From NCBI RefSeq assembly GCF_000017405.1, contig NC_009668.1, forward strand, positions 372,001 to 436,000: a stretch of DNA of 64,000 nt, in the 5' to 3' direction. A program made the position numbers and the translations under genes. The notes beneath the pieces were generated by a model. That model made no database searches, was not told the origin of the DNA, and worked only from the letters and a program-made list of their open reading frames with translations. This stretch comes from Brucella anthropi ATCC 49188. GTDB taxonomy: Bacteria > Pseudomonadota > Alphaproteobacteria > Rhizobiales > Rhizobiaceae. Below, piece after piece: positions 1 through 10,058 of this stretch. Numbering within the stretch: position 1 is the first letter of the stretch; each line of letters opens with the position of its first letter.

Positions 1-201
1 ATGGATTTGCGGATTATAGGTCCCCCAGTCGCGATCCCGCACCAGATAGGAGACGGCACGCAGAACTTCGACACCGTCGTAAGTGATGGTGCGAAGATTG
101 CCGTCGTTCAAATCCAGGCTAAGCAAGCCCGCTTTCAGATGCGTCGGCTTAGCTTCGGTTTCACGCGTTCCATAGAGCAGGAAAGGATCGACGTTGCTCA
201 T
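1..201 (-). CDS. apnL: D-apionolactone lactonase, N-terminal fragment (window edge)
   Basis: This is the first 67 codons of a leftward gene that runs off the window. It starts at an ATG at 201-199, which overlaps the stop of the upstream dehydrogenase gene as ATGA, so translation is coupled. The visible start MSNVDPFLLYGT and the stretches GVEVLRAVSYLVRDRDWGT and NDGNLRTI resemble, from memory, a family of about 600 residues assigned as the lactonase that opens D-apionolactone in D-apiose catabolism. Position agrees: it directly follows the ApsD-type dehydrogenase that would make the lactone. The catalytic part lies outside the window, so the call rests on the N-terminus plus context. Confidence 0.65.
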   Translation of the reverse strand, partial: MSNVDPFLLYGTRETEAKPTHLKAGLLSLDLNDGNLRTITYDGVEVLRAVSYLVRDRDWGTYNPQIH

Positions 202-1232
202 TTGAGCAACGCCGTAATGTCGACGCGGTTGCCGCTTGCGGCACTGTCATAGGCGGCTTCGACAAGCGCGAAAGTCTTGAGATTATCCGCACCCGATGTC
301 GAGGTTTCTTCGCGAGTTTCCAGCTTGTCCACCCAATGCTGCTGAATGGCAAAAACGCTTTCCTGAATATTGTGCCATGGACGTGAGGCCCACGAGAGCA
401 GTTTTGGCGAAACGTCGGAAACCGTGGTGCCGTTCGGCGTAATCACTTCAAGGCGATAACCCTGATAAAGCCGGATCGAACCTTCGGTGCCATCAATTTC
501 AATGAGTGTTTCCGGGAAAGGATCGGTTTCGAGCTTGGTGGCATAGCTTACGTCAACTATGGAAGTAGCACCATTTTCATGGTCCATGAGGATGGTTGCA
601 ACATCTTCACCCTTGATCTTAGGGTTCACACGCTTGGTGCGTGCGACAAGGCTCGTAACGTCGCCCAAGATAAAGCGCGCAATATCAAGCGTGTGGATCC
701 CGAGGTCTTCGATGATGAAGCGTTCGCCTTCTGCAAGATATGGCTGCCCGGAAAACACGTCGAAGCCCGAGCGGAAGGAGAAACGTCCCCAGAACGGCGT
801 GCCGATGACGCCACTGTCGAGTGCCTTGTGCACTGCCTGAATAGGCGTCTGCCAGCGGAAGTTTTCATGGACCATGAGCGGAATACCTGCTTCATCGCAG
901 ACCTTCACCATGGCCTTTGCATCATCAAGCGTTTTGGCAAAAGGCTTCTGGCAGATTGCTGGCACCTTGTGGGCAGCAGCAAGTTCCACCAGAGCACGAT
1001 GGCTTGAAACTGTGGTGGCGATATCGACAAAGTCGATGCCGCCATCTGCAAACAGCGCTTGCGCATCCGTGTAGTGGCGTTCGATGTCAAACTGGTCGCC
1101 GACAATCTTCAACCGCTCAGGATCGCGGTCGCAGATTGCCACGATTTTGGCACCTGAAACGTCATTCCATGCGTGCATCTGGTTGATTGCGAAGAAACCG
1201 CAGCCGATCAGAGCGCCATTCAATTCCGCCAT
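198..1232 (-). CDS. apsD: Gfo/Idh/MocA-family dehydrogenase, probable D-apiose dehydrogenase
   Basis: A 344-residue NAD(P)-dependent sugar dehydrogenase expected to oxidise D-apiose to D-apionolactone in the cytoplasm. The N-terminal Rossmann fold shows GCGFFAINQMHAW and then AICDRDPERL. The family EKP motif reads CQKPF, with the lysine kept and Glu replaced by Gln. The C-terminal half has the family helix GIHTLDIARFILGDV. It follows the ABC permease by 11 nt, and its stop overlaps the start of the lactonase gene by 4 nt. Gfo/Idh proteins use many substrates, so the apiose assignment comes from the neighbours (ApnL, ApnO, OiaK, RuBisCO-like protein). Confidence 0.8.
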   Translation of the reverse strand: MAELNGALIGCGFFAINQMHAWNDVSGAKIVAICDRDPERLKIVGDQFDIERHYTDAQALFADGGIDFVDIATTVSSHRALVELAAAHKVPAICQKPFAKTLDDAKAMVKVCDEAGIPLMVHENFRWQTPIQAVHKALDSGVIGTPFWGRFSFRSGFDVFSGQPYLAEGERFIIEDLGIHTLDIARFILGDVTSLVARTKRVNPKIKGEDVATILMDHENGATSIVDVSYATKLETDPFPETLIEIDGTEGSIRLYQGYRLEVITPNGTTVSDVSPKLLSWASRPWHNIQESVFAIQQHWVDKLETREETSTSGADNLKTFALVEAAYDSAASGNRVDITALLK

Positions 1233-1243
1233 TTACTGAGCCT

Positions 1244-2311
1244 TTATCCTGCTTTTGCCATTTGCATAAGTGTAACGCGCTGCTGGAGGCGGCGCTGTGC
1301 CTGATCAACCACCACGGCAATGATGATGACAAGGCCCTTGATGACCATCTGCCAGAAGGACGATACGCCCATCATAACCAGACCGTCGGAGAGAATACCG
1401 ATGACGAATGCCCCGATGATTGTACCGCCAATGGTGCCGCGTCCGCCTGACATCGAAGTGCCGCCGAGAACGGCTGCTGCGATGGCGTTCAGCTCGAACG
1501 AGTTGCCGGTTGCTGGATGCGAAGACATCAGTTCAGACGAGATGATAAGCCCGGCAATTGCGGCACAGAAGCCCGAAAACATGTAAACGAACATCTTTAC
1601 GCGGTCGACGCGGATACCCGACATGCGTGCCGCACGCTCATTGCCGCCGACTGCGAAAATCTGGCGACCAAGCGGTGTGTATCGCGCGATATAGGCTGCG
1701 GCCAATGCAACGACGATCAGAATCCAGATCGATACCGGAAGACCGAGAATGCTGCCCGATCCGAGAAATGCGAAGCCGGTTGTGCCCAGGTCTTCACGGC
1801 CCACGAGGTTCGGGAAGGTTTGGCCGTCCGAGGACAGAAGAGCCAGACCGCGCGCCACATAAAGCGTGCCGAGTGTCGCGATGAAGGGCGCAACATTCAG
1901 TTTGGTTATCAATAGCCCGTTTATGAAGCCGACTGCGACACCAACGGCCAATGTGATCAGCGAGATTTCGATGATGTTGAAATAGATCGTATAGCCGATG
2001 CCAAGATCGATGCCGTAGATCAGAAGGCCACCGGCAACCATGCCGCAAAGCCCGACAATGGAGCCGACGGAAAGGTCGATGCCGCCTGTGATAATGACGA
2101 AGGTCATGCCCATTGCAAGAAAAGCGTTAAGCGCAACGTGCTTTGACATCAGGATCAGGTTGGCGGCTGAAAGGAAGTTCGGTGCCGCGAACGAGAAGAA
2201 GATGAACACCGCAAAAAGCGCGATGAAGGTTCTCAGTTTCATCAGCGTCAACAGGGCCGAGCCGCTGTTAAAGGTTGAGTCAGTGGCGGCCGTCGTCGTG
2301 TTGGCTGTCAT
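1244..2311 (-). CDS. Sugar ABC transporter permease, RbsC/AraH type
   Basis: A 355-residue inner-membrane permease of the ribose/xylose family with about ten hydrophobic segments. The family stretches GMTFVIITGGIDLSVGSIVG and AAAVLGGTSMSGGRGTIGGT are present, as is the EAA-like region GRQIFAVGGNERAARMSGI. Its start overlaps the end of the ATPase gene as ATGA. It should form the homodimeric channel of the importer encoded by 2308-5567. The substrate is inferred to be D-apiose because the transporter is interleaved with the catabolic genes. Confidence 0.88.
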   Translation of the reverse strand: MTANTTTAATDSTFNSGSALLTLMKLRTFIALFAVFIFFSFAAPNFLSAANLILMSKHVALNAFLAMGMTFVIITGGIDLSVGSIVGLCGMVAGGLLIYGIDLGIGYTIYFNIIEISLITLAVGVAVGFINGLLITKLNVAPFIATLGTLYVARGLALLSSDGQTFPNLVGREDLGTTGFAFLGSGSILGLPVSIWILIVVALAAAYIARYTPLGRQIFAVGGNERAARMSGIRVDRVKMFVYMFSGFCAAIAGLIISSELMSSHPATGNSFELNAIAAAVLGGTSMSGGRGTIGGTIIGAFVIGILSDGLVMMGVSSFWQMVIKGLVIIIAVVVDQAQRRLQQRVTLMQMAKAG

Positions 2312-3885
2312 GACGCGCGTTCCCTTGTTTGTTTGTTGTGATCGTTGTCATGTGTGTGCCCGTGGCCTTTGGCCGAAGCGGCAACAATGTCGGCTTCCGT
2401 CGCTTTGTCGCGGTCGAATATGGCGACCAGTTTCCCATTGCTGAGCACCGCGATGCGATCGGAGAGCGCCATGACTTCCTCCAGATCAGAGGTTGAAAAA
2501 AGAATGGAAAGACCTTCGGCAGCAAGTCTGCGCATGGTGCGGAAGACATCGGCCTTGGCACCGACATCGATGCCGCGCGATGGCTCATCCATCAGAAGAA
2601 CTTTTGGATTGGTCATCAGCGCCTTGCCGATGACGACCTTTTGCTGATTGCCACCTGACATCGAAGTGACTTCGAATTCGGGGTTTGGTGCCTTGATCGA
2701 AAGGTCTTTGATCGCCTGTTGAATGGCCTGCTTTTCACGCTTTGGCGTGATGTGGAAGAAGCGCGCCAAACGATCAAGACTTGCCAGTGTCAAATTGCTG
2801 GCAATCGACAAAATCTGTACCAGACCTTCGCGCTGACGATCTTCCGGTATGAGGGCAAGGCCGCGCCGGATGCGACGGGTCGTATCGCGTTCCTTCACTT
2901 GCCTGCCATCGATATAGATATGGCCGGTGGAGTGTCCATGCTGGCCCATCACACACTCGAAAAACTCGGAACGTCCCGCGCCCATAAGGCCGTAAATGCC
3001 CAGAACTTCGCCTGCGCGCACGGTCAGGGAGACGTCATCAACTGCAAGCCCGCCAGTCGCACGCGGCAGGGTGATGTTTTCAGCGCGAAACCGTTCTGCA
3101 CCGATCTTGTGGGTCACAGGCTTGGCGAAGTCCTTGGCATCGGAGCCGATCATCGAACGCACAATCCATTGCGTATCGATATTTTTGATCTCTTCCTGGC
3201 CGGTGATTTTTCCGTCGCGCAGAACCGTGATGTAATCGCCAATCCGCATCAGTTCTTCAAGACGATGCGAAATATAGACGATTGCAACGCCCTGGCTTTT
3301 CAACTCGGCAATCACCTTGAACAGAATATCGACTTCGGCTGCAGAAAGGGCCGATGTCGGTTCATCCATGATGACGATGCGTGCATCGAGCGAAATAGCC
3401 TTGGCGATTTCGACAAGCTGCTGCTGACCGATTGGCAGATCGGCGACGAGCGTAGTTGCACTGATGCCTGCGTCAAGGCGGTCGAGATATTCATTGGCCT
3501 TGACGACCTGCGCCTTGTGATCAATGCCACGCAAACCGCGTGTGATCTCGCGTGTGGCAAAGATATTCTCGGCCACCGTCATGTTTGAAAACAGGTTCAG
3601 TTCCTGAAAGATCATCGCAATGCCGCGCTTCTGCGCGTCGGCAGGGCTGTCGAATGACACTTCCTCGCCATCGAGAATAATCTTCCCCATGGTCGGACGC
3701 TCAACGCCTGCGATGATTTTCATCAGCGTGGATTTACCCGCACCGTTTTCGCCGACAAGCACATTGACCGAACCACGGCGCAATTCAAGATTGGCGCGCT
3801 TTACCGCGACAATGCCTGAATAGACCTTCGAAACATCCTCAAGCTTGAGGACGATATCGTTTTTCTCGTTTAATTCCGTCTCCAT
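2308..3885 (-). CDS. Sugar ABC transporter ATP-binding protein, RbsA type
   Basis: A 525-residue protein with two fused nucleotide-binding domains. Domain 1 has Walker [10 protein letters not shown], Walker B RIVIMDEPTSAL and a switch His in YISHRLEEL. Domain 2 has the degenerate P-loop GLMGAGRSEF, a signature MSGGNQQK and LLMDEPSRGIDVG, as usual for RbsA/MglA proteins. The C-terminal 20 residues are rich in His, Asp and Asn, which is not typical of the family and may be a strain-specific tail. A ribosome site GGAGAAG precedes the ATG, which lies 3 nt after the DUF2291 gene. Confidence 0.88.
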   Translation of the reverse strand: METELNEKNDIVLKLEDVSKVYSGIVAVKRANLELRRGSVNVLVGENGAGKSTLMKIIAGVERPTMGKIILDGEEVSFDSPADAQKRGIAMIFQELNLFSNMTVAENIFATREITRGLRGIDHKAQVVKANEYLDRLDAGISATTLVADLPIGQQQLVEIAKAISLDARIVIMDEPTSALSAAEVDILFKVIAELKSQGVAIVYISHRLEELMRIGDYITVLRDGKITGQEEIKNIDTQWIVRSMIGSDAKDFAKPVTHKIGAERFRAENITLPRATGGLAVDDVSLTVRAGEVLGIYGLMGAGRSEFFECVMGQHGHSTGHIYIDGRQVKERDTTRRIRRGLALIPEDRQREGLVQILSIASNLTLASLDRLARFFHITPKREKQAIQQAIKDLSIKAPNPEFEVTSMSGGNQQKVVIGKALMTNPKVLLMDEPSRGIDVGAKADVFRTMRRLAAEGLSILFSTSDLEEVMALSDRIAVLSNGKLVAIFDRDKATEADIVAASAKGHGHTHDNDHNKQTRERAS

Positions 3886-3888
3886 GGC

Positions 3889-4533
3889 TTACTTCTCCAG
3901 AGAGATGGAAACAGGCGTCACAAGAGGAAGCTGGCCCTTCGATGGCAACGGGAAAGCACCTTCGGCCTTCACCTTCATGCCAATGAGTTCTTCGCGTGGC
4001 AGCTTGGACAATACGTCATCGTTGATGCGGGTGTTGAAAGCCTTGCCAAATTGCGCCCAGTCGATCTGATTGCGAAACTCGTTGAAGTTCACAAAGGACA
4101 GGCTGTCACGGATTGCGCTGCCGCGAACGGTCGGCCCGATCTGCACGCGTGCATCGGCCTTGCCATCGCCATTGCTGTCGACATCGACATAGGCGGCACG
4201 TGACTTTGTTTCAGCGGCGACCACTGCGCCTTCAAGCCTGGCTGCAAAGGTCCAGGGGGCATTGCCCTGCTTTTCGCGATGACCGTATTTCGCTCCGGCT
4301 GCATCCGCATCTGTGTTTGCTGCCTGCATCACTTCATCAAGCGTTGCGGTTTTCTCGGTAAAAAACGGCTTAACTTTTGAGTCCCAAATGTCGGCAACCG
4401 AACGATCGGGATTGAAATTATCGCCGCGTGCTTCTGCGGCTTCTTCTGCTGTCGGAGTCTTGATGATTTTGCAGCCCGAAAGCGCGACACCGCAGGCCAG
4501 CAGGATAATGGAAGCTGACTTCAGCACTGACAT
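3889..4533 (-). CDS. DUF2291-family lipoprotein of a sugar ABC operon
   Basis: A 214-residue exported lipoprotein. A hydrophobic signal (residues 5-19) ends in the lipobox LSGC with Cys21. The rest is soluble and includes DNFNPDRSVADIWDSKVKPFF, typical of DUF2291 proteins that sit in RbsABC-type operons in proteobacteria. Its role is not established. Location between the binding protein and the ATPase suggests a periplasmic accessory to uptake. A Shine-Dalgarno GAGGA lies upstream of the ATG. Confidence 0.75.
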   Translation of the reverse strand: MSVLKSASIILLACGVALSGCKIIKTPTAEEAAEARGDNFNPDRSVADIWDSKVKPFFTEKTATLDEVMQAANTDADAAGAKYGHREKQGNAPWTFAARLEGAVVAAETKSRAAYVDVDSNGDGKADARVQIGPTVRGSAIRDSLSFVNFNEFRNQIDWAQFGKAFNTRINDDVLSKLPREELIGMKVKAEGAFPLPSKGQLPLVTPVSISLEK

Positions 4534-4560
4534 GAATTTATCCTCGGTATTAGGAGCATT

Positions 4561-4592
4561 TCGGGAGCGCTAACATTTGTCGGCGCTCCCGA
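4561..4592 (-). terminator. Hairpin after the binding-protein gene
   Basis: A perfect 10-bp inverted repeat: TCGGGAGCGC at 4561-4570 pairs with GCGCTCCCGA at 4583-4592, with a 12-nt loop. It lies in the 77-nt gap between the binding-protein stop and the DUF2291 start. No T-run follows on the transcribed strand, so it looks like an attenuator or 3'-end stabiliser for the binding-protein message and not a full terminator. Confidence 0.6.
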
Positions 4593-4610
4593 TGTCGCAA
4601 GCCTTGGGAG

Positions 4611-6472
<1,862 letters not shown>

Positions 6473-6495
6473 GATTGTAGTTCCTTCCCAGACTT

Positions 6496-6535
6496 TTGGT
6501 AGCGTAACTGGTATAACCAGTCAATGAGTATTCCA
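6496..6535 (-). promoter_or_regulatory. Promoter and operator-like site upstream of apnO
   Basis: On the minus strand a -35-like TTGACT (6524-6519), a 17-nt spacer and a -10-like TACCAA (6501-6496) precede apnO. Overlapping them is the inverted repeat ACTGGTATAACCAGT (6507-6521) followed by TGAGTATTCCA (6525-6535). The blocks ACTGGTATAA and TGAGTATTCCA recur upstream of the RuBisCO-like gene near 9205-9226. The divergent GntR/FCD protein at 9325 is the obvious candidate binder; this is inferred. Confidence 0.6.
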
Positions 6536-6538
6536 GAT

Positions 6539-7885
6539 TCAAGCGGTCAGGCCGTCGCGAATCTGACTGAAATAACCGTCAGAACCGACCTGACCGCCCT
6601 TGAGGGCAATCTGGAGGCCGTTGGTGGCGGCGTGAGCGCCGTGCGCCGTGCAAAGCGGCGACCCCGGTGTTTGTGGAAGTGGCAAAAGCGTGGTGAGTGC
6701 ATCGACATGCAATTCACGCAATGCGTGGCTCGAAGTGTCGCCGCCTGCAATGACTGCGCGGGTAAGCCTTTCGCGCTCGACAAGGCTGCGGAGGATGAGG
6801 CCGAGGCTGCGGGCCAGCTTGTGGCGGCTGCCTGCAATCTTGTCGATTTCTGTACCTCGGTCAGCCGATGGACCAAGGGCGGTGTTGAGGATAACGCTGT
6901 TGCCCTGCTGGAGCGCCTTCTGGCCGTCAGCAATGGCAGCTTCGATTGCCTGATTGCCATTCTCACCCAGCAGATCGAGTGGGTTGAGATCAATGCCGGT
7001 AAAGCCTGATGCCGTCGCGTGACAAATTTGACGTTCTGTCGTCGGTGAGACGCTTCCTGAAACGACCGCAATGCGGTCGGCTTTGCCCGGAAGCGGAAAC
7101 TCTTTTTTTGCACCGATCAGTCCGGCCTTGGCCCATGCGGCCAGAAGCGCATATTCAACACCCGACGAACCAGCAACAAACCAGCCGTCGCGGGAACGCA
7201 AACGCCAGAGCTGCTCGCCTGCCTGCAACTGGCTTTCGTGGCTGTCGACGTCAAGCAACAACATGCCGTCAGCATCTTTGACAATTGCGTTTATGCGATC
7301 ATTTGCATCTGCGGCTGAAAGCGCTACGAGATCAGCAAGCACCGTTTTCAGTGCGGTCTGCTTTGCCAGATGCACGCGCAGGTCTGCTTCATGCATGGGC
7401 GTGACCGGATGGCGGCTCATGACGGGATGACGGTCGATACGATGGGTTTCGCCCTGATAGGCGGCAAAGAGATTGCCGAAAGATGTGTAACGCTTGAGCT
7501 GCGGCGCACCGACAATCAACGGCACATAGGCCTGATCGAAGATTGCTTTGCCGATTTCGACGGCCTTGCCAATATTGCCTACATGAGGTGCGGAATCGAA
7601 TGTCGAGCAGACCTTGTAATGCGCAATCGCAGCATTCAGGCTTTTGAGCCACTTGAACGCTGGCGTGAGATTTTCCTGCATCCATTCCGGCGTTTCGCTG
7701 CGGCTGGTTCCAGCAAGACCGATAGCCTTGCAGTGCGAAAAGCGTGAAAGAAGCTCTTCATCCGGCACATTCATGAACAGCACAGTGTCGACGCCATTGG
7801 ATGCCATGGCTTCCATAACATCGGTCGAGCCGGTCAGATCATCGCCGTAATAAGACAGCAGCGATTCGTTGGAAGCCTGTGACAT
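6539..7885 (-). CDS. oiaK: DUF1537 acid-sugar kinase, probable 3-oxo-isoapionate kinase
   Basis: A 448-residue ATP-dependent kinase of the four-carbon acid sugar kinase family. The N-terminal domain begins SYYGDDLTGSTDVMEAM, the substrate-domain motif of the family. The C-terminal nucleotide domain has VVSGSVSPTTERQI and AVIAGGDTSSHAL. In D-apiose catabolism this family phosphorylates 3-oxo-isoapionate at the 4-position. The start shares one base with the stop of the RuBisCO-like gene (TAATG), so the two are translationally coupled. Related kinases act on threonate or erythronate; pathway context decides here. Confidence 0.82.
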   Translation of the reverse strand: MSQASNESLLSYYGDDLTGSTDVMEAMASNGVDTVLFMNVPDEELLSRFSHCKAIGLAGTSRSETPEWMQENLTPAFKWLKSLNAAIAHYKVCSTFDSAPHVGNIGKAVEIGKAIFDQAYVPLIVGAPQLKRYTSFGNLFAAYQGETHRIDRHPVMSRHPVTPMHEADLRVHLAKQTALKTVLADLVALSAADANDRINAIVKDADGMLLLDVDSHESQLQAGEQLWRLRSRDGWFVAGSSGVEYALLAAWAKAGLIGAKKEFPLPGKADRIAVVSGSVSPTTERQICHATASGFTGIDLNPLDLLGENGNQAIEAAIADGQKALQQGNSVILNTALGPSADRGTEIDKIAGSRHKLARSLGLILRSLVERERLTRAVIAGGDTSSHALRELHVDALTTLLPLPQTPGSPLCTAHGAHAATNGLQIALKGGQVGSDGYFSQIRDGLTA

Positions 7886-9156
7886 TACTCGTCACCTTTC
7901 CCGAATTTCGCGAGCGAAGCTGCAAGTTCGGGGTGATCTGCGGCGTAAGTTTCAAGCGGAATACCCGCAACTGCTGCTTCCCATGCCTGCTGTACGGCGC
8001 GAACACCGGCAGCCGGGCCACCCGGATGGCTGACAATGCCGCCGCCGCACAGATAAAGCAGGTCCGTCGTGCGGCCCGTGCGCTCATAGGTTTCAGGTGC
8101 CTGTCCACCCCATTGCCCGGAACCGGCTACAGGAAGCGGACAATCGGACGGATCAAACAGGGGCGTGCTGACGGCCTTGAACGAATTGACGAAACTTTCG
8201 TCCGGCTCCCAATACTTCACGCGAATACCGTTGATCTGGAACTGATCGACACCGAGCAGACGCCAGAACTGCTGATAGACGCGGAAATCCATACCAGCGC
8301 CCGGATTGCGGGTCAGAATATCCCAGCCATTGCGATGGGCATGAAGCACGAGGCCCGAGCGCTTGCGCAGGAAGCTCATGCCGCCAAAGCCGACCGAGTT
8401 GATGTTGACCACAGCGCAATTGCCGCCAGCCTCGAGCACCATGTCATGATTGCGCATCATCTCGTCAGGATCAGCATGGGAGATGCCGAAGGCATACATG
8501 ACCTTCTTGCCGGTCTTCTGTTCGTGATCGAGAATACGCGGCATGATCGCGGCGATGCGCTCTTTAAGCGGCGAGTAGGCCGGGCTCATCAGTTTTTCAT
8601 CGTCCTTGATGAAATCGACGCCTGACTCAATGAGTTCACCGACGAGTTCTGCCGTCTCATGTGGACGCAGCCCGAGCGCGGGCTTGACGATGGTGCCGAT
8701 GATCGGACGCTTTTCAACGCCTGTCAGACGACGGCTTCCGGCAATGCCGAACTGTGGGCCGGGATGCGCGTTTTTGAAGGCTTCCGGCAGCTTCATGTCG
8801 ACAACGCGGATGCCTGTCATGCCCTTGATCGAATAGACGCCGCCAACGGCAATCGTCATCAGTGCTGCAAGATCGGTACCGATTGCATCGAGCGGAAAAG
8901 CAATATCGACATCGGCGCGCCTGATCGGGCTGTGTCCGGGCTCAAGCTCCGGCCATGCAGGCACCATTGCGTCTTCAAGCGGGCGAATCTCGAGCACACG
9001 TGCTGCAACCCGCGCCTTCAGTTCTTCCGTCTCACCCGGAACGGCGACGAAAGTGCCGGTCGACTGATCGCTCGCGATCTTGGCCGCCATCTGTTCGATG
9101 CCGCCGGTTGTCTCAATGCGATAGGTCAAGCAGATGTTCATCGGAATTGTCGTCAC
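7885..9156 (-). CDS. RuBisCO-like protein acting on 3-oxo-isoapionate-4-phosphate (OiaT/OiaX type)
   Basis: A 423-residue RuBisCO large-chain homologue. The carbamylated-lysine motif is intact as DFIKDDE (Lys184, Asp186, Glu187) and the enolisation lysine is kept in GTIVKPALGL (Lys158). The second RuBisCO lysine of KPKLG is Ala, so it is not a carboxylase. Phosphate-site stretches GSGQWGG and CGGGIVSHPGG are present. In D-apiose pathways such proteins either decarboxylate 3-oxo-isoapionate-4-phosphate or split it by transcarboxylation/hydrolysis; sequence reading cannot decide which. A GTG start is used here; an ATG at 9141 is an alternative. It is the first gene of its unit. Confidence 0.82.
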   Translation of the reverse strand: MTTIPMNICLTYRIETTGGIEQMAAKIASDQSTGTFVAVPGETEELKARVAARVLEIRPLEDAMVPAWPELEPGHSPIRRADVDIAFPLDAIGTDLAALMTIAVGGVYSIKGMTGIRVVDMKLPEAFKNAHPGPQFGIAGSRRLTGVEKRPIIGTIVKPALGLRPHETAELVGELIESGVDFIKDDEKLMSPAYSPLKERIAAIMPRILDHEQKTGKKVMYAFGISHADPDEMMRNHDMVLEAGGNCAVVNINSVGFGGMSFLRKRSGLVLHAHRNGWDILTRNPGAGMDFRVYQQFWRLLGVDQFQINGIRVKYWEPDESFVNSFKAVSTPLFDPSDCPLPVAGSGQWGGQAPETYERTGRTTDLLYLCGGGIVSHPGGPAAGVRAVQQAWEAAVAGIPLETYAADHPELAASLAKFGKGDE

Positions 9157-9204
9157 TCACGGTTTTCGTTGCGCCTGCAATAAGCGCATGGTGTTTGAGT
9201 GCAA

Positions 9205-9235
9205 ACTGGTATAATGAGTATTCCAATATCTGCAA
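9205..9235 (-). promoter_or_regulatory. Promoter and operator-like site in the divergent 9157-9324 region
   Basis: The imperfect inverted repeat TGGTATAATGAGTATTCCA (9207-9225) carries the same two blocks as the site upstream of apnO. On the minus strand it overlaps a -10-like TATACC (9213-9208), placed 16 nt from a -35-like TTGCAG (9235-9230), directing transcription towards the RuBisCO-like gene. Because the GntR gene reads the other way from the same region, autoregulation is plausible. Confidence 0.55.
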
Positions 9236-9324
9236 GCGGAAAATTGTTAACCGGTCGCGAGAGTGTGGGTAACGGCTTTCCTCAGAGCATTTGAAGATGC
9301 ATAAGGGAGAAAAGCTCATGAGCA

Positions 9325-10041
9325 GTGAGACGCATGACCCAAGCAATTGAACCCATCATTCGCCGCAAACTATCCGACGAAGTTTTCGACCGGCTCGAAA
9401 ACATGATTACTTCCGGTGAATTGACGCCGGGCGACGAGATGCCGTCCGAGCGCGTTCTGATGGAGCGATTTGGCGTTGGGCGGCCCGCGATCCGCGAGGC
9501 GATGCAGTCACTTGCCAAGATGGGGCTGGTCAGCATTTCGCATGGTGAGCGCGCCAAGGTTTTGAAGTTGACGGCAAAGTCGATCTTTCAGCAGGTGGAT
9601 CCGACTGCGAAGATCATGATTGCGCAATCAATGGACACGCTGGAAGATTTGAAGAGCGCGCGAATTTTCTTCGAACGTGGTATTGTTCGCGAGATTGCAC
9701 AGAAGACAACGGAAGATGATATCGCCGAGCTGCGGGAGATCATCGAACGGCAGCGGAAATCGCTCGGTGATGCAGAAGCATTCATCGCTGCCGATATGGA
9801 GTTTCATGTCCGGATAGCTAGAATTGCTGGCAATCCAATATTGGTCGCAGTAAGCGAAGCTATGCTGGCTTGGCTGAAAGAGTATCACACCCATATGCTT
9901 ATCTGGACCGGCAAAGAGAAATATACCCTTGTTGAGCACGAGGAAATATTGGATTGCTTGTCGGCTAAGGATGCGGACCGCGCCGAGGCTGCCATGCTCC
10001 GACATCTTGAGCGGTCGCGCACGCTATACAAGAAAGAATAG
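9325..10041 (+). CDS. GntR-family (FadR/FCD) transcriptional regulator of the apiose locus
   Basis: A 238-residue regulator. The winged helix at residues 10-75 includes LTPGDEMPSERVLMERFGVG and RPAIREAMQSLAKMGL. The C-terminal FCD all-helical domain has metal/ligand positions around DMEFHVRIARIAGN and a final arginine-rich helix. It is divergent from the RuBisCO-like gene, with a shared operator candidate between them, and probably represses the apiose genes until a pathway intermediate binds. The start is uncertain: GTG at 9325 or ATG at 9334. An out-of-frame ATG at 9318 has the better ribosome site but opens only a 10-codon frame. Confidence 0.85.
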   Translation: MRRMTQAIEPIIRRKLSDEVFDRLENMITSGELTPGDEMPSERVLMERFGVGRPAIREAMQSLAKMGLVSISHGERAKVLKLTAKSIFQQVDPTAKIMIAQSMDTLEDLKSARIFFERGIVREIAQKTTEDDIAELREIIERQRKSLGDAEAFIAADMEFHVRIARIAGNPILVAVSEAMLAWLKEYHTHMLIWTGKEKYTLVEHEEILDCLSAKDADRAEAAMLRHLERSRTLYKKE

Positions 10042-10058
10042 AGCTTCTCGCCTGAAAG

